Shown here: piece by piece, positions 16,438 to 26,308 of the stretch
Layout: each line of letters starts with the position of its first letter
How positions within the stretch are numbered: position 1 is the stretch's first letter
Origin: Thermoproteota archaeon
Lineage (GTDB): Archaea; Korarchaeota; Korarchaeia; Korarchaeales; Korarchaeaceae
Length of the DNA stretch: 64,000 nucleotides
Assembly: GCA_026986575.1 (NCBI GenBank)
Contig: JALSOH010000006.1
Location: 434,001-498,000 of the forward strand
Direction: 5' to 3'
Program-made: the position numbers and the translations under genes
Notes under the pieces: model-generated
Seen by the model: only the letters and a program-made list of their open reading frames with translations
Database searches by the model: none
Told to the model about the DNA's origin: nothing

Positions 16438-17061
16438 ATGCAAATCAAAGCAGTAATAATCGACTTAGACCAGACCCTACTCCACACCCTACATAGATTT
16501 CATACCGTTTTCAGCAAGATGATCGGCGATCTGGAATGGGATGATTTCATCAGGCTTTTCAGGGAAGACAGGCTGGATGAACTCATAGAAGGAGACAGGG
16601 CTCTATTCTGGGAGGAGTTCACCAGAAGATTCGCAAAGATAAGGCATCCTGATGACAGGCCCGTTGAAGGGGCGAGGGATGTGCTGGAGAGGCTGTCCAA
16701 GAAATATCTTATAGTGGTAACTACCGGAAGGAGAGTACCTTCGGGGGAGGTCTGGAAGGAGCTGGAGGAGTTTGGCCTGTCCCCTTACGTCCACGATGTC
16801 CGGACGTTACTGGGGTATGATGGCGTGTGGCACAGGGATGTCCTCCTTAGAAGGATACTCAAGGATTACGGTCTGTCCCCAGATGAGGTGGTGTTCGTAG
16901 GAGATTACTGGGTAGACATGGACTCTGCCAAGAGGGCCGGGATAAGGGCGATAGCTGTAAGGACAGGACTGGAGCCGGATGAGAGGCTCCTGAGGCACGG
17001 GGCGTTGGTTATCATCGATGGCATATGGGAGCTGCCCAAGATATTGGAGCGCCTTATTTAA
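16438..17061 (+). CDS. HAD-superfamily hydrolase
   Basis: A 207-residue HAD phosphatase-type enzyme. Motif I is IDLDQTLLHT with nucleophile Asp9 and acid Asp11; motif II threonine is in VVTTGRR; the acidic motif IV is VVFVGDYWVDMDSAKRAG. A helical cap lies between residues 15 and 85 (subfamily IA layout). Substrate cannot be assigned. Confidence 0.85.
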   Translation: MQIKAVIIDLDQTLLHTLHRFHTVFSKMIGDLEWDDFIRLFREDRLDELIEGDRALFWEEFTRRFAKIRHPDDRPVEGARDVLERLSKKYLIVVTTGRRVPSGEVWKELEEFGLSPYVHDVRTLLGYDGVWHRDVLLRRILKDYGLSPDEVVFVGDYWVDMDSAKRAGIRAIAVRTGLEPDERLLRHGALVIIDGIWELPKILERLI

Positions 17062-17354
17062 ACGGATGAGAGGTAGGGGGTCAGAGGAACCGGGTGCATC
17101 TCATCCAATCTCTCCTCTCAATTCCAATCTATCTTAATCACGTTTTGCTACCCAATTTTCAGACATTCCATTCATTACTGTAGTGAATTTCAATTTTTTC
17201 GCGGGTACCATTAAACCTGATATACTCTTCACTTCATCGATAAAAACGAGATGGGAACTCCTGTAAACTAAGGAATTAGAAATTCCTGCGGATCTAAGTG
17301 TGATTACAAAAAAGATTTAAAAAAGAAGGATAGATGCGATCCGGATGACTTCTC
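17062..17354. promoter_or_regulatory. AT-rich intergenic region with promoter for the giant surface protein
   Basis: 293 bases without a gene. A TATA element TTTAAAAAA (17316-17324) lies about 30 bases before ATG 17355, so the surface-protein mRNA should have a very short leader. Nothing else is supported. Confidence 0.45.
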
Positions 17355-18650
17355 ATGCATTTTGATATGCACACACGTGCTCGCATCCTTTCCTCCCCCA
17401 GTCATCACGGTAAGACGCTATTCTCGATTCTGATTTGTATGCTATTAGTCCTGCAAATTACATCTACCTCACTTGTACCGATAATGGCACTTCCTCGGCC
17501 GGTCCTGTCAACTGACATATTGAATTACAATCCATTCCTTGGGAAAGTAGCTACTTTGTGCCTCACTCCCTCCAACAGCGGAGATCAAAATGGATTCAGG
17601 CCAGTTATAGAGATCGTGGTTCCTGTGAACCTGACGTTTCAAGGGGCAACTTTCCTAGAACTGCCAGTGGAGTACGACAGCTACTTGATTCCCTCCTCTG
17701 GGGGCCTCACCTACAACATTGGTCGCTACTCGAGGACCGTAACCGGACAGCCAGGGGCTGAGGTCGTCGTCCTGATGCCGCCCATAAACAATATACCAGC
17801 GGGGGAGCGGATCCCTCCAATTTGCGTCGATCTCTTGGTGACGGATGATGCGGTCATAGGTAAGGATCATTTGGTCAATTCCACCCTCATTTTCGCCTAC
17901 GGAACCGATCCCCTTGACAATCCCAGCGTGGATCCGCCCGAGGTGAGCTACCCTCTGCAGGTCACCGTGACTCCATCCCTGATCAGGGTCAGGAAGGGCC
18001 TGAGTGGAATATGGTCGGCTGATGTGGTCCCGACGGGTCCCAATTACGCCTTCAATTACACGATCATCGTTTCCATGGCCGGAGTTGAGTTCGCGCGCGC
18101 CGCGCGCTACGGGGGCGGGGACTTCAATCCGCCGTTCGGGAGGGGAAGGACTTGGGGCTACATAAAGTTCTGGGCATATGTAGAGGAAGAGTATAGCTCC
18201 ACTGTGCCCAGTGGTGATCAGGAGATCGATTCTGGGGATGTGTTGAGTAACGAAGTTACCATGACATCGGAGTACTCGGGCACATCCACAGTTCCCCCAG
18301 ATATAGGGCGCACCACATCCCTTACTATAAAGAGGCCGTGGATCGAGAAGAGGATAGCATACTTGAATGGAGCATCTCCACCAAGCCCTGTGTATGTCAA
18401 GGCAGGCGATACCGTGACCTATGAACTCAAGGTGTACATATCCACAGCTAACGCCGATGAGTTGGAGATAAAGGACATGATCCCCCTGCCGGTGTTCAGG
18501 GTCGATTACAACAGGTACGGGCAGACCCCCCTTCACGGATGGTCAGCCCCCGACGACCACGATACCACCGCCTCCGGGGCAGTGGGCCATAGGCAGCGAG
18601 GACAACGTGACCTCCGTCACGGGGATACAGCCTACCCTATCTGTGGATGA
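17355..18650 (+). CDS. Giant DUF11-repeat surface protein, segment 1 (N-terminus, frameshifted)
   Basis: First of four frame segments of what reads as one gene, 17355-25116, about 2,590 residues if repaired. This piece has a signal peptide (hydrophobic stretch SILICMLLVLQI, about residues 24-45; alternative start ATG 17367) and beta-rich, N-glycosylation-rich extracellular domains ending with DUF11-like KAGDTVTYELKVYI. From about residue 395 the frame loses sense (GAVGHRQRGQRDLRHG). The adjacent frame reads on as PPGQWAIGSEDN into segment 2. The shift falls between 18540 and 18590, near runs of five C and four G. Confidence 0.7.
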   Translation: MHFDMHTRARILSSPSHHGKTLFSILICMLLVLQITSTSLVPIMALPRPVLSTDILNYNPFLGKVATLCLTPSNSGDQNGFRPVIEIVVPVNLTFQGATFLELPVEYDSYLIPSSGGLTYNIGRYSRTVTGQPGAEVVVLMPPINNIPAGERIPPICVDLLVTDDAVIGKDHLVNSTLIFAYGTDPLDNPSVDPPEVSYPLQVTVTPSLIRVRKGLSGIWSADVVPTGPNYAFNYTIIVSMAGVEFARAARYGGGDFNPPFGRGRTWGYIKFWAYVEEEYSSTVPSGDQEIDSGDVLSNEVTMTSEYSGTSTVPPDIGRTTSLTIKRPWIEKRIAYLNGASPPSPVYVKAGDTVTYELKVYISTANADELEIKDMIPLPVFRVDYNRYGQTPLHGWSAPDDHDTTASGAVGHRQRGQRDLRHGDTAYPICG

Positions 18651-19902
18651 CACCGCGAACGAATTGGTGTTCAGGTACGGAGGCCCGATCCACTCCGGGA
18701 ACAACACGCTTCTGGTGGTGGACATACTCTACATCCTGACGGCCACGGACGAGCCCTACGATGATCTCCTTGACTTGGCGAACTTGGTCACCATGAGCTA
18801 CGGCAACTCATTCAATGTGCCTACTCCTAGTTCCTCTTATACGTTGATCATCACTAACTCCCCAAGCCTGACCCTGAGCAAGGAGGTGGTGGCCTCTACT
18901 CAGGAAGCCATAGATAACGGTGATCTTTCGGGGGCCGATGCTGGAGATACCGTCACCTTCCAGGTGAAAGTGACTAACGAGGGCCACAGCGACGCTCACG
19001 ATGTGGTGATAAAGGATGAGGTACAGCCTCCCGGCGCAGGCTACCTACAAGACCTCCAGAACTTACATGTTTACGATTGCGACGGAGCTACCGAGTGGAA
19101 TCCCTCCTCAACTTACACCCTCACGGTGAGCCCTTCATATACTAACCCTGAGGAGATCATTCTCTCACTGAACGATAATGTTGTCCTGCCTCCGGACTCG
19201 TGCGTAGTGCTGAGGTACGATCTCACCCTCACCCAGAGCGTGTATCCTCTCCAAGACCTCATTAACAACGGGAGCATCACAAGCTACTCCTCCGTTGATG
19301 GAGGGGAGAACTTCGTCGATCCCAACGACCCTCCAACGGACGATGCCAAAGTCGCTGTGGCGCAGCCATCCATCGAGAAGTACCTTGAATCGACCGATCA
19401 GAGCTTCACGCCAGACGATATCCTTGCTGTGGGTGAGGAAGCGGTCTTCGGAATAAGGGTGACACTGCCTGGGGGGACCACGTCGGGTCTCATCATTAAC
19501 GATACGTTGCCGGAGGGCTTCACCTACGACGGGTCGGTGGAGCTGGATTCTACAGGATTCGGAGGTAGCCTGCCCTCTTACTCCGTTAACTACGATCCTA
19601 GCTCGAGGAACGTCACCTTAACCTTCTCCGGAGATGTGATCGTTAATAACAACAACGATGCGGGGGACAACTCCTTCCTGACAAAGGTGCACTCCAGAGT
19701 GGACAAGGACGCGGGCTGGACGCCATCTGCTAGCACTTGGACTAGGACCAACAGGGTCAGCATGGACTGGAACGGGAACCCCGGGCCTGAACTAACGTCC
19801 ACCTACGACGTGGAGGTGGCGACCCGAAGGTTACCGCCACCAAGGCGTTCTTCAACGAGGATTATTCCAGCATATCGAGCAAGGACGGGGGAGACAAGGT
19901 GA
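18607..19902 (+). CDS. Giant DUF11-repeat surface protein, segment 2 (frameshifted)
   Basis: Continues the surface protein. The coherent protein actually begins upstream of this GTG, in frame from about 18570. It carries two or three DUF11-type repeats: the signature GDTVTFQVKVTNEGHSDAHDVV is followed by a second repeat with GEEAVFGIRVTLPGG. The last 25 or so residues (TRRLPPPRRSSTRII...) are out of frame. The next frame gives DPKVTATKAFFNEDYSS, so a base appears to be missing near 19820. It is unlikely to be translated as an independent gene: it has no ribosome site, signal peptide or membrane anchor. Confidence 0.5.
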   Translation: MTSVTGIQPTLSVDDTANELVFRYGGPIHSGNNTLLVVDILYILTATDEPYDDLLDLANLVTMSYGNSFNVPTPSSSYTLIITNSPSLTLSKEVVASTQEAIDNGDLSGADAGDTVTFQVKVTNEGHSDAHDVVIKDEVQPPGAGYLQDLQNLHVYDCDGATEWNPSSTYTLTVSPSYTNPEEIILSLNDNVVLPPDSCVVLRYDLTLTQSVYPLQDLINNGSITSYSSVDGGENFVDPNDPPTDDAKVAVAQPSIEKYLESTDQSFTPDDILAVGEEAVFGIRVTLPGGTTSGLIINDTLPEGFTYDGSVELDSTGFGGSLPSYSVNYDPSSRNVTLTFSGDVIVNNNNDAGDNSFLTKVHSRVDKDAGWTPSASTWTRTNRVSMDWNGNPGPELTSTYDVEVATRRLPPPRRSSTRIIPAYRARTGETR

Positions 19903-20150
19903 TAATGAGGGTTAAGATAGTGAGCGAGGGAGCAGCGGATGCTTTCGACATCGAAGTCACCGACACCCTAACTGACATTCACGCAGATCTGGGGACACTT
20001 CAGGAGGTGACCCGGACCGTTCCGCCGGACACGACCGTCTCTTGGAGCATCTCATCGGGGAGCTTGGTTATCGAGGTGGACAGGCCGAGGAACATCACCG
20101 CCTCTCTCCGACAGGAAGGTCACGATAGACTTCTCCTTCAACTTGAATGA
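19899..20150 (+). CDS. Giant DUF11-repeat surface protein, segment 3 (frameshifted)
   Basis: A short segment (83 codons from GTG 19899, but in coherent frame from about 19822). It holds the middle of one DUF11 repeat (VIMRVKIVSEGAADAFDIEV). Sense is lost at ASLRQEGHDRLLLQ; the next frame reads LSDRKVTIDFSFNLNDTV. One base is apparently extra in the CTCTCTCC stretch near 20103-20110. Confidence 0.45.
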   Translation: MIMRVKIVSEGAADAFDIEVTDTLTDIHADLGTLQEVTRTVPPDTTVSWSISSGSLVIEVDRPRNITASLRQEGHDRLLLQLE

Positions 20151-23100
20151 TACGGTGGAAGCTGGAGAGACCTATCAAAACACCCTGAATTACGAGTATA
20201 CCACCTTACCGGGACTCAGCGATTACGAGAAGACCTTCACCGGAACGTACACGGCTGATTTGAAGATAAAGGACCCGGAGCTGGTGAAGGAGGTCCAGTC
20301 CACATCTAATCTCGATACCTCAGGTGATGACTTGGCCATAGGGGAGGAGGTCATGTTCCGCATCAAGATAACCCTGCCTGAAGGGGACATTCAGGACATG
20401 GTGTTGGAGGATACGTGGCCCCAAGGCTTCGGCTACCTGATTCACGAGATAGATAGCACCACATTAAACGGGAACCTGCCTACTCCAACGGTGAACGTGG
20501 ATGAGGTGAACAGGAAGCTGACGTTGAGTTTTAGCGGTGTAACGCATGTGAACGCGGACAACGATCCCAGCAACGATTACTTCTACGTAACTCTAGCTCT
20601 GAAGGTGCTGGATGATCCCAGCAATGTGGGATACCCGAGTAAGGGGGAGAAGGTAAACCAAGTCTCCCTGTCTTGGGATGGAGGCAAGCAGGTAACTGCC
20701 CAGAAGGAAGTGTACGTGGTAGAGCCCCACCTCGTCCTGTCTAAGGCCTTCAACGTCACGGTCGCTGACGCTGGCGACTGGGTTGAGGTTACTTTAACTC
20801 TCACTAACAACGGGCAGAGCCCAGCCTACGAGGTGAACGTTTCTGACGTGCTCGATGACGATGTGTTTGATCTCAACACAGTTACAGAGGTCTTGACGCC
20901 AGCTGGCTTCACATACGACTTCAATTCTGGCACTGGTGAGGTGAGCTACTCTGGTGACCGGATAGATGTAGGGGAGACCCTCACTTTCAGGTTCGCCGCG
21001 AAGCTGAGGGACGACGTGACTGCCCTCTCCAGCTATAACAACGTGGCCGAGGCGGAGGGGAGCAGCATGCCTGGCCATTTGGACGGGGAGAGGATCTACT
21101 CCGCTGAGGGTTCGGCCACGCTGGACATTGGCGAGGCGGTCCTGACCAAGCAGCTGGTCGACACCAGCGAGCCCACCACGACTGACAGCAAGGTGACGAT
21201 AGGAGAGATAATGATCTACAATTTGACGACATCCGTACCGGAGGGTGCTATCAAAAACCTGACCTTCTACGATATACTGCCGAGCAACTCAAACGTTCTG
21301 ATGTCATTCATGAACGCGAACATCACCACCAACAAGGGAGGGGTATCCAGCAGTGAGGTCACGCTCACTCCGGGCTCTTGGACCGAGATCACCCCAACTC
21401 AGACGGGCAACGTGTTAGCCTTCTACTTGGGCGACGTTACAAACACCAACGACGACGCGAAACAGGAGACCATAACTGTCCGGGTGAAGCTCCTCGTGCT
21501 CAATCTGGCTGAGAATCGGGCCGGTAGCCAGCTGGTCGATTCCTTCAAGATAGGGTACACCAATGCCTCCAACGATTACGTTTACAGCGAAGAGGTACAG
21601 CACACTCTGACCGTCGTTGAACCCCAGCTCTGGTCGGTCCTGACCGCGGACCCGGTAACGGTAGGTTGGAGCGGGGACGAGGTCGTGCTCCACATCAACG
21701 TGACCAACTTGGACACATCGACCTCGAGCCCAGCCTACGATCTGAATATATTATCACCACTCCCTCCCGAGTTCTCCGATCTCCAAGTGATGAGCATCGA
21801 CTCGTCCAACGCTGGCTCTATAACAGACTCATCCACTTCCGGCGAACTGAAACTGCGCTCCTCGTACCTCCAGCCCGGAGGATGGATCAACGTGACCTTC
21901 AGGGTGGTGCTCCAACCCAATGCGATCTTCGGTCAGAAGATAGAGATAGAGGCCTGCGCCAACGGTACAACCACCCCCGGAGATAGGGGAAGCTGGAACG
22001 AGATCCCCGGTGATCCGGGAGATCAGAATGGGGAGAGGATCGGGAACGGGGTCTCGCCCAATGACATAAGGGCTTGTGATCCAGCTTCTATCACGGTCGG
22101 TACGCCCAACGTGGAGAAGGATGTCCTCGCTCCCAAGGTGAGATACGCTCCAGGGGATCAGGTTAGGTACCAGATAACGATTGGTACCCCGAAGGGATCC
22201 ACCAGCGATCTGAAGGTCACTGACACACTAGCAGAGGGCCTCCTCTACTCCAATGATCTGGATGTGGAGGTGCCGAGTGGGGTTACATTCTCCAACACGC
22301 CAGGAGAATCACCACCCTTCTTCTCTCACACGGACACAGGAACCACCGAGATCCTGGTTTTCGATTTCGGCTCATTTACCAACTCGAATAGCGGTGGGGT
22401 GAACACCTACATAAGGTTCAGCGCCACCGTGGAGGACCATCCGAGCAATGTGGATGGGACGACCCTGAGCAACGAGGCGCTCCTAACCTACTTGGACAGC
22501 GACTCCAACGAGAAGGACGTGGGCCCCGCGACCGTAACCATCACGGTTGGGGAGCCGGAGCTGAGCGATCTCAGCAAGATCAGCCTATCCGACCTGAGGG
22601 GAGGACAGGTGAGCTGGTTCCTGCTCCGTTTCCGCAACTCCGGGAGCACAACTGCCTACGACACGAATGTCACTGATGTACTACCTCCAGAGCTCAAGGG
22701 AGATGTTCCGGAGGTCAGCTACGTGAAGGTAGGGGACAGGACCCTATCCCAGAGTGATTACGATCTCGATTACTACGAGACCAACGGTACTCTCAAGATC
22801 CACCTCATCACGCCTAGCGACGATTCGAGCGCGAGGATAGAGCCTGGTGAGCTGGTGGAAATAAAGATAGGTGCTAAGGCCCTCCCCCACGTTCCACTGA
22901 GCTACGGAGCGGTGAACTCCTTCGCCGTGAGCTACTCATCCAGACCGGGTGCTCCTGATGGGGAGAGGACCTACTCCACAGGACCGGCAAGCGCGACAGT
23001 CTACTCCCAAGACCCCGAGGTCAGCAAGGTGGTCCTCTCCACCGAGACGCCACCACCGGATCCAAACGATCCGACGAGAAGCAGGGCCAGAGTTGACGAG

Positions 23101-25116
23101 ACCATCATGTACAACGTCACCTTCAGGATGCCTCAAGGCACTTGGGCGGAGGATGTGGAGTTCCACGATACGATACCTGATGGCCTTGAGGTGATAAACG
23201 CCACGGCCAGAGGGATAAATGCGACGGGCCTCGTAACGGGAACGACCAGCATCACGGAGAGTGGTGGGAGGTATACGGTCACCGCTGCCTTCGGCAAGCT
23301 GGTTGATGCGGAGGTTAACGTCACGATATACGCTCGCGTGAAATACTACTACTCAGGCGGGTCGCCTGTGAGGGCCGGCGATGTGCTAATTGATGGCAAC
23401 GAGTCGAACCCCAGCTACTACTCTTGGAGCAACGGGGTCGAGACGAAGAGCGAGTACAGCAACGAGGTGACTACAGAGATAGTCAAGAGCGAGGCGAACC
23501 TGACTATTAGCAAGTCCTTTGATCCCAAACTACTGAGGTTCGGGGATGTCACGATAACCACCATAACTATCGCGAACGAAGGCAACGGGACCGTCTACCA
23601 GACCGTCCTCAGAGATGTGTTCTGCGACAGCTTCGAGTTCTTGAATGCAAGCGTGACGCCGATCGACGTCTCTGGAAACGTGATAACTTGGGAGATAGGT
23701 GAGTTGAGGCCGGGAGAGGAATGGACGGTCTCTGTAGCCTTTAAACTCTCAGCCTGCAGCTGCTTCAACAATAACGCCACAGTTTCCTACGTGAATCCCG
23801 GAGATCCATTCACCACGGAGGGGAGGAAGGCTCGGGACGATGTGAATGTGGTCGAGGAGCTGGACTTCGTCAATATGGCTGAACCGGAGTACCTTAAGCC
23901 AGGTGGTGCGGTCGGATTCAAGCTGCTAGTCCACAATCCCACGTGCACGGTGATCGAGAAGCTCAACTTCACCGACGAGCTGCCTGAGGGTCTCACATAC
24001 GTAAGCGGGAGTTCGAAGCTGAACGGAACTAGCGTGGATGATCCCAGCATATCCGATGGGGATCTGATCTGGAACACATCGCTCACCCTGAACCCCGGTG
24101 AGTCCTACCTCATGGAGTTCTCCGCTGAACTCTCTCCAGGTGCCAGTGGGGAGCTGACGGACTTGGGAGGCGTACTTGGGATCGGCAAGAATGGAATCGT
24201 GAGGGTGAACGACACGGCCTCAGTGACCGTTAGGGGAGAGAAGGGGGGTGTCCTGTTCTATAAAAGGGCCAGCCTAAGGGAAGTCAGCACTAACGGCACG
24301 GTCAAGTTCACTATAACGATCAAAAATGAATGGAACATCCCCATCGTGGATGTTGAGGTGTGGGACATACTTCCGTGCTGTATGACCTTTGAGAGAAGCT
24401 CTCCCGGATACCCCGAACCTGAGCATCCGAGCGAACTTCCACCGGGGACTGGGGTCATAAAAGTGACTAAGTTACCGGGGAGAGAGGTGGAGAGATTCAA
24501 AGGAGACAGGATACTCAAGTGGCACATAGATTCCATAGATCCCGGCGAGACAGTCACAATAGAGTTCGAGGCGAGGGTAAGGTACCCAGGATTATTGAAG
24601 AACACAGCTAAGGTGTTCTACAGGACCGAAGGCGGCCTTAAAGGTACAGGAAGATCCGATGTCCTGATTCTCGGCTACTCCTCACCTAAACTCGTGAAGA
24701 CTAGTAACTCTAGTTCTGAGGCAGGAATTAAGGGCGTTAATGAATTCAGCGGGAGCCACTCGATCTCAGAAGAAGTGAAGCGCTCTATAGGAAATGAGAG
24801 CAAAGAGGTATTGGTCACTACCTCAGAGCCGAGCTATACTAAGACGAAAGCCCCGACTGGGACCGAAGCTAAGGAGGCGGGCAAGAAGACTGAAACTAAA
24901 CCAAAATACACAACATCTTCAAGTGCTGAGGAGGCCCAGACTACTACCGAAAGTACCCCTGAGGTCACAACTGTCTCCAAGTCTCCCATGGATGAACTCA
25001 AGGGGACATTGCCCGCGATGGCTGGATTGGCATTCCTGCTCATTGTTGTACTTTTCCTATACTCGATGAGAAAGAGGACAAGGAGAAGGGGGGATTCGGT
25101 AGCTAGGATCCGGTAG
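20143..25116 (+). CDS. Giant DUF11-repeat surface protein, segment 4 (main body and membrane anchor)
   Basis: A 1,657-codon uninterrupted frame (nominal TTG start, in fact a continuation of segment 3). It comprises about ten DUF11/TIGR01451-like repeats, each opening with a K-x-V/F strand and G-D/G-E plus a VTF-like strand, e.g. VADAGDWVEVTLTLTNNGQS. N-x-S/T sites are abundant. The C-terminus has a Ser/Thr/Glu/Lys-rich stalk (about 1520-1610), one transmembrane helix (LPAMAGLAFLLIVVLFLYS) and a basic tail KRTRRRG. The layout is of a cell-surface stalk, S-layer-associated or adhesin-like protein fixed in the membrane. A T-rich stretch (25129-25141) just after the stop may terminate transcription. 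Confidence 0.8.
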   Translation: MNDTVEAGETYQNTLNYEYTTLPGLSDYEKTFTGTYTADLKIKDPELVKEVQSTSNLDTSGDDLAIGEEVMFRIKITLPEGDIQDMVLEDTWPQGFGYLIHEIDSTTLNGNLPTPTVNVDEVNRKLTLSFSGVTHVNADNDPSNDYFYVTLALKVLDDPSNVGYPSKGEKVNQVSLSWDGGKQVTAQKEVYVVEPHLVLSKAFNVTVADAGDWVEVTLTLTNNGQSPAYEVNVSDVLDDDVFDLNTVTEVLTPAGFTYDFNSGTGEVSYSGDRIDVGETLTFRFAAKLRDDVTALSSYNNVAEAEGSSMPGHLDGERIYSAEGSATLDIGEAVLTKQLVDTSEPTTTDSKVTIGEIMIYNLTTSVPEGAIKNLTFYDILPSNSNVLMSFMNANITTNKGGVSSSEVTLTPGSWTEITPTQTGNVLAFYLGDVTNTNDDAKQETITVRVKLLVLNLAENRAGSQLVDSFKIGYTNASNDYVYSEEVQHTLTVVEPQLWSVLTADPVTVGWSGDEVVLHINVTNLDTSTSSPAYDLNILSPLPPEFSDLQVMSIDSSNAGSITDSSTSGELKLRSSYLQPGGWINVTFRVVLQPNAIFGQKIEIEACANGTTTPGDRGSWNEIPGDPGDQNGERIGNGVSPNDIRACDPASITVGTPNVEKDVLAPKVRYAPGDQVRYQITIGTPKGSTSDLKVTDTLAEGLLYSNDLDVEVPSGVTFSNTPGESPPFFSHTDTGTTEILVFDFGSFTNSNSGGVNTYIRFSATVEDHPSNVDGTTLSNEALLTYLDSDSNEKDVGPATVTITVGEPELSDLSKISLSDLRGGQVSWFLLRFRNSGSTTAYDTNVTDVLPPELKGDVPEVSYVKVGDRTLSQSDYDLDYYETNGTLKIHLITPSDDSSARIEPGELVEIKIGAKALPHVPLSYGAVNSFAVSYSSRPGAPDGERTYSTGPASATVYSQDPEVSKVVLSTETPPPDPNDPTRSRARVDETIMYNVTFRMPQGTWAEDVEFHDTIPDGLEVINATARGINATGLVTGTTSITESGGRYTVTAAFGKLVDAEVNVTIYARVKYYYSGGSPVRAGDVLIDGNESNPSYYSWSNGVETKSEYSNEVTTEIVKSEANLTISKSFDPKLLRFGDVTITTITIANEGNGTVYQTVLRDVFCDSFEFLNASVTPIDVSGNVITWEIGELRPGEEWTVSVAFKLSACSCFNNNATVSYVNPGDPFTTEGRKARDDVNVVEELDFVNMAEPEYLKPGGAVGFKLLVHNPTCTVIEKLNFTDELPEGLTYVSGSSKLNGTSVDDPSISDGDLIWNTSLTLNPGESYLMEFSAELSPGASGELTDLGGVLGIGKNGIVRVNDTASVTVRGEKGGVLFYKRASLREVSTNGTVKFTITIKNEWNIPIVDVEVWDILPCCMTFERSSPGYPEPEHPSELPPGTGVIKVTKLPGREVERFKGDRILKWHIDSIDPGETVTIEFEARVRYPGLLKNTAKVFYRTEGGLKGTGRSDVLILGYSSPKLVKTSNSSSEAGIKGVNEFSGSHSISEEVKRSIGNESKEVLVTTSEPSYTKTKAPTGTEAKEAGKKTETKPKYTTSSSAEEAQTTTESTPEVTTVSKSPMDELKGTLPAMAGLAFLLIVVLFLYSMRKRTRRRGDSVARIR

Positions 25117-25128
25117 CTACCTTTCCTC

Positions 25129-25141
25129 CGTTTTTCTTTTT
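25129..25141 (+). terminator. T-rich terminator after the surface-protein gene
   Basis: A run of T5-C-T5 within 25130-25141, some 15 bases after the stop, fits the oligo-T transcription termination used by archaeal RNA polymerase. No hairpin is needed or seen. Confidence 0.4.
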
Positions 25142-25484
25142 AGGTAGACGCTGTTATTGAGGAGGATCCTTCCTACTTCCCTTTAAGACAAAGGAGAGAG
25201 GCGACTGAGGAAGCTGCCTATCCTTGCACTGGCGGAGTTTTATAACAGACATGGACTGAATTTGCAAGGTGTGGGTTGAGTTAGTATTCGAGGGATCAGA
25301 TACCCAGTTTTGAAGGCCCTCTCTCCTGTTTTCTACGGAGTACCTCTCCTCTCGTTTAGAGGATATGTAGTTTTTCGCGTAGACAAGATGCTCTTCATAG
25401 TGAGCGCTGACATGACATGGAAACAACTCCTGCAGGGCGATAACCTTATACAACTTTCCCTCATTGACTTAATTGACTTACAAG
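25142..25484. other. Gene-free region before the HEPN gene
   Basis: 343 bases. Short frames exist on both strands (for example minus 25154-25453), but none has domain-like sequence or a ribosome site. The end holds a possible promoter: CTTATACAA (about 25444-25452) lies some 35 bases before ATG 25485. Confidence 0.3.
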
Positions 25485-25899
25485 ATGCTAGACGAACAGG
25501 AGTATGATAAATGGATAACTATGGCGAAAAGGACGCTAGAATCAGCGAAGAGAGATCTCTCTGGTGGGGACTATAATTGGGCCTGCTTCAAGTCCCAACA
25601 AGCGGCCGAGTTTGCGGTGAAGGCCCTTCTCTGGGGAATTGGCAGGCCTAAATATGGGCATGTGGTCTATAAACTCGTAGTGGAGCTCGGTAATGTATCT
25701 GAAGAAATTGTAGAAATTTTGTAAGAGGCTTGACAAGTTCTATACAGCTCCTAGATACGCGGACATGTGGAGTGAAGGCGCCCCTTTCGAATATTACTCA
25801 AGAAAAGAGGCAGAGGAGGCAATTTATTATGCAAGAAGGGTACTAAAGTTCGTTGAAGGGAGATGGAAGTCATTGAAAGAAGGAAGAAGGAGAGAATAG
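25485..25899 (+). pseudogene. HEPN-domain toxin of a HEPN/MNT pair, interrupted by one frameshift
   Basis: ATG 25485 starts a HEPN protein: MLDEQEYDKWITMAKRTLES, SGGDYNWACFKSQQAAEFAVKALL and HVVYKLVVEL are the typical HEPN helices. The frame stops at 25724, right after a TTTT run (25717-25720). In the next frame the domain carries on without a break as KRLDKFYTAPRYADMW, FEYYSRKEAEEAIYYARRVL, to a stop at 25897-25899. The RYADMW and EEA..YA..VL segments are the usual HEPN C-terminus, so one base appears extra in the T run. The R-x4-6-H toxin motif is not evident; the family includes both RNases and scaffold partners. It overlaps the nucleotidyltransferase gene by 37 bases. Confidence 0.7.
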
Positions 25900-26240
25900 A
25901 ACTTGCTATGGAGTTCGTTAGATCCCTCGAGGAACTGCGTCCTCTCACCGCGATCGTTATAGGATCAACCGCACGGGGATATTTCAATGAATGGAGTGAT
26001 ATCGATGTGGTGATAATCTCGAACAAGTTCCCGGACGACCCCCTCCGGAGATTCGATCTAGTAGAGAAGCCTCTTAGACCAGGCATAGAACCCATTCCTC
26101 TTAGAATGAGCGATCTTCTACGATTGGTTAGGAAAAGGGCGCCTGTGGTAGAGGACATGAGACAAGGGGTCTTCTTGGTGGACGAGCTAGGCGTCAGGAA
26201 GATCTTGGAACAGGTGCATGAGAACGAAAGAGAGAAATAA
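25863..26240 (+). CDS. MNT-type nucleotidyltransferase (antitoxin partner of HEPN)
   Basis: A 125-residue minimal nucleotidyltransferase. The signature GSTARGYFNEWSDIDVV (about residues 33-49) has the G-S motif and the D-x-D metal pair. In characterised HEPN/MNT modules this partner neutralises the HEPN RNase, in some cases by AMPylation. The gene lies directly after and overlapping the HEPN gene, the standard order. It looks intact although HEPN is frameshifted. Confidence 0.82.
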   Translation: MEVIERRKKERIELAMEFVRSLEELRPLTAIVIGSTARGYFNEWSDIDVVIISNKFPDDPLRRFDLVEKPLRPGIEPIPLRMSDLLRLVRKRAPVVEDMRQGVFLVDELGVRKILEQVHENEREK

Positions 26241-26308
26241 AGAGATCGGAGAGATGGGATGAATCTGAGGAGCTACCAATGAGATCTAATACCTGTCTGC
26301 TTTGAAGT

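Noticed and set aside
18091-18107. A CGCGCGCGCCGCGCGC run that could adopt Z-DNA
   Set aside because: It encodes FARAARYG within the surface protein and is the only such tract; no sign of a regulatory role.
25154-25453. A 99-codon minus-strand frame in the gap after the surface-protein gene
   Set aside because: No ribosome site, no promoter, composition unlike the neighbouring genes, no recognisable family.
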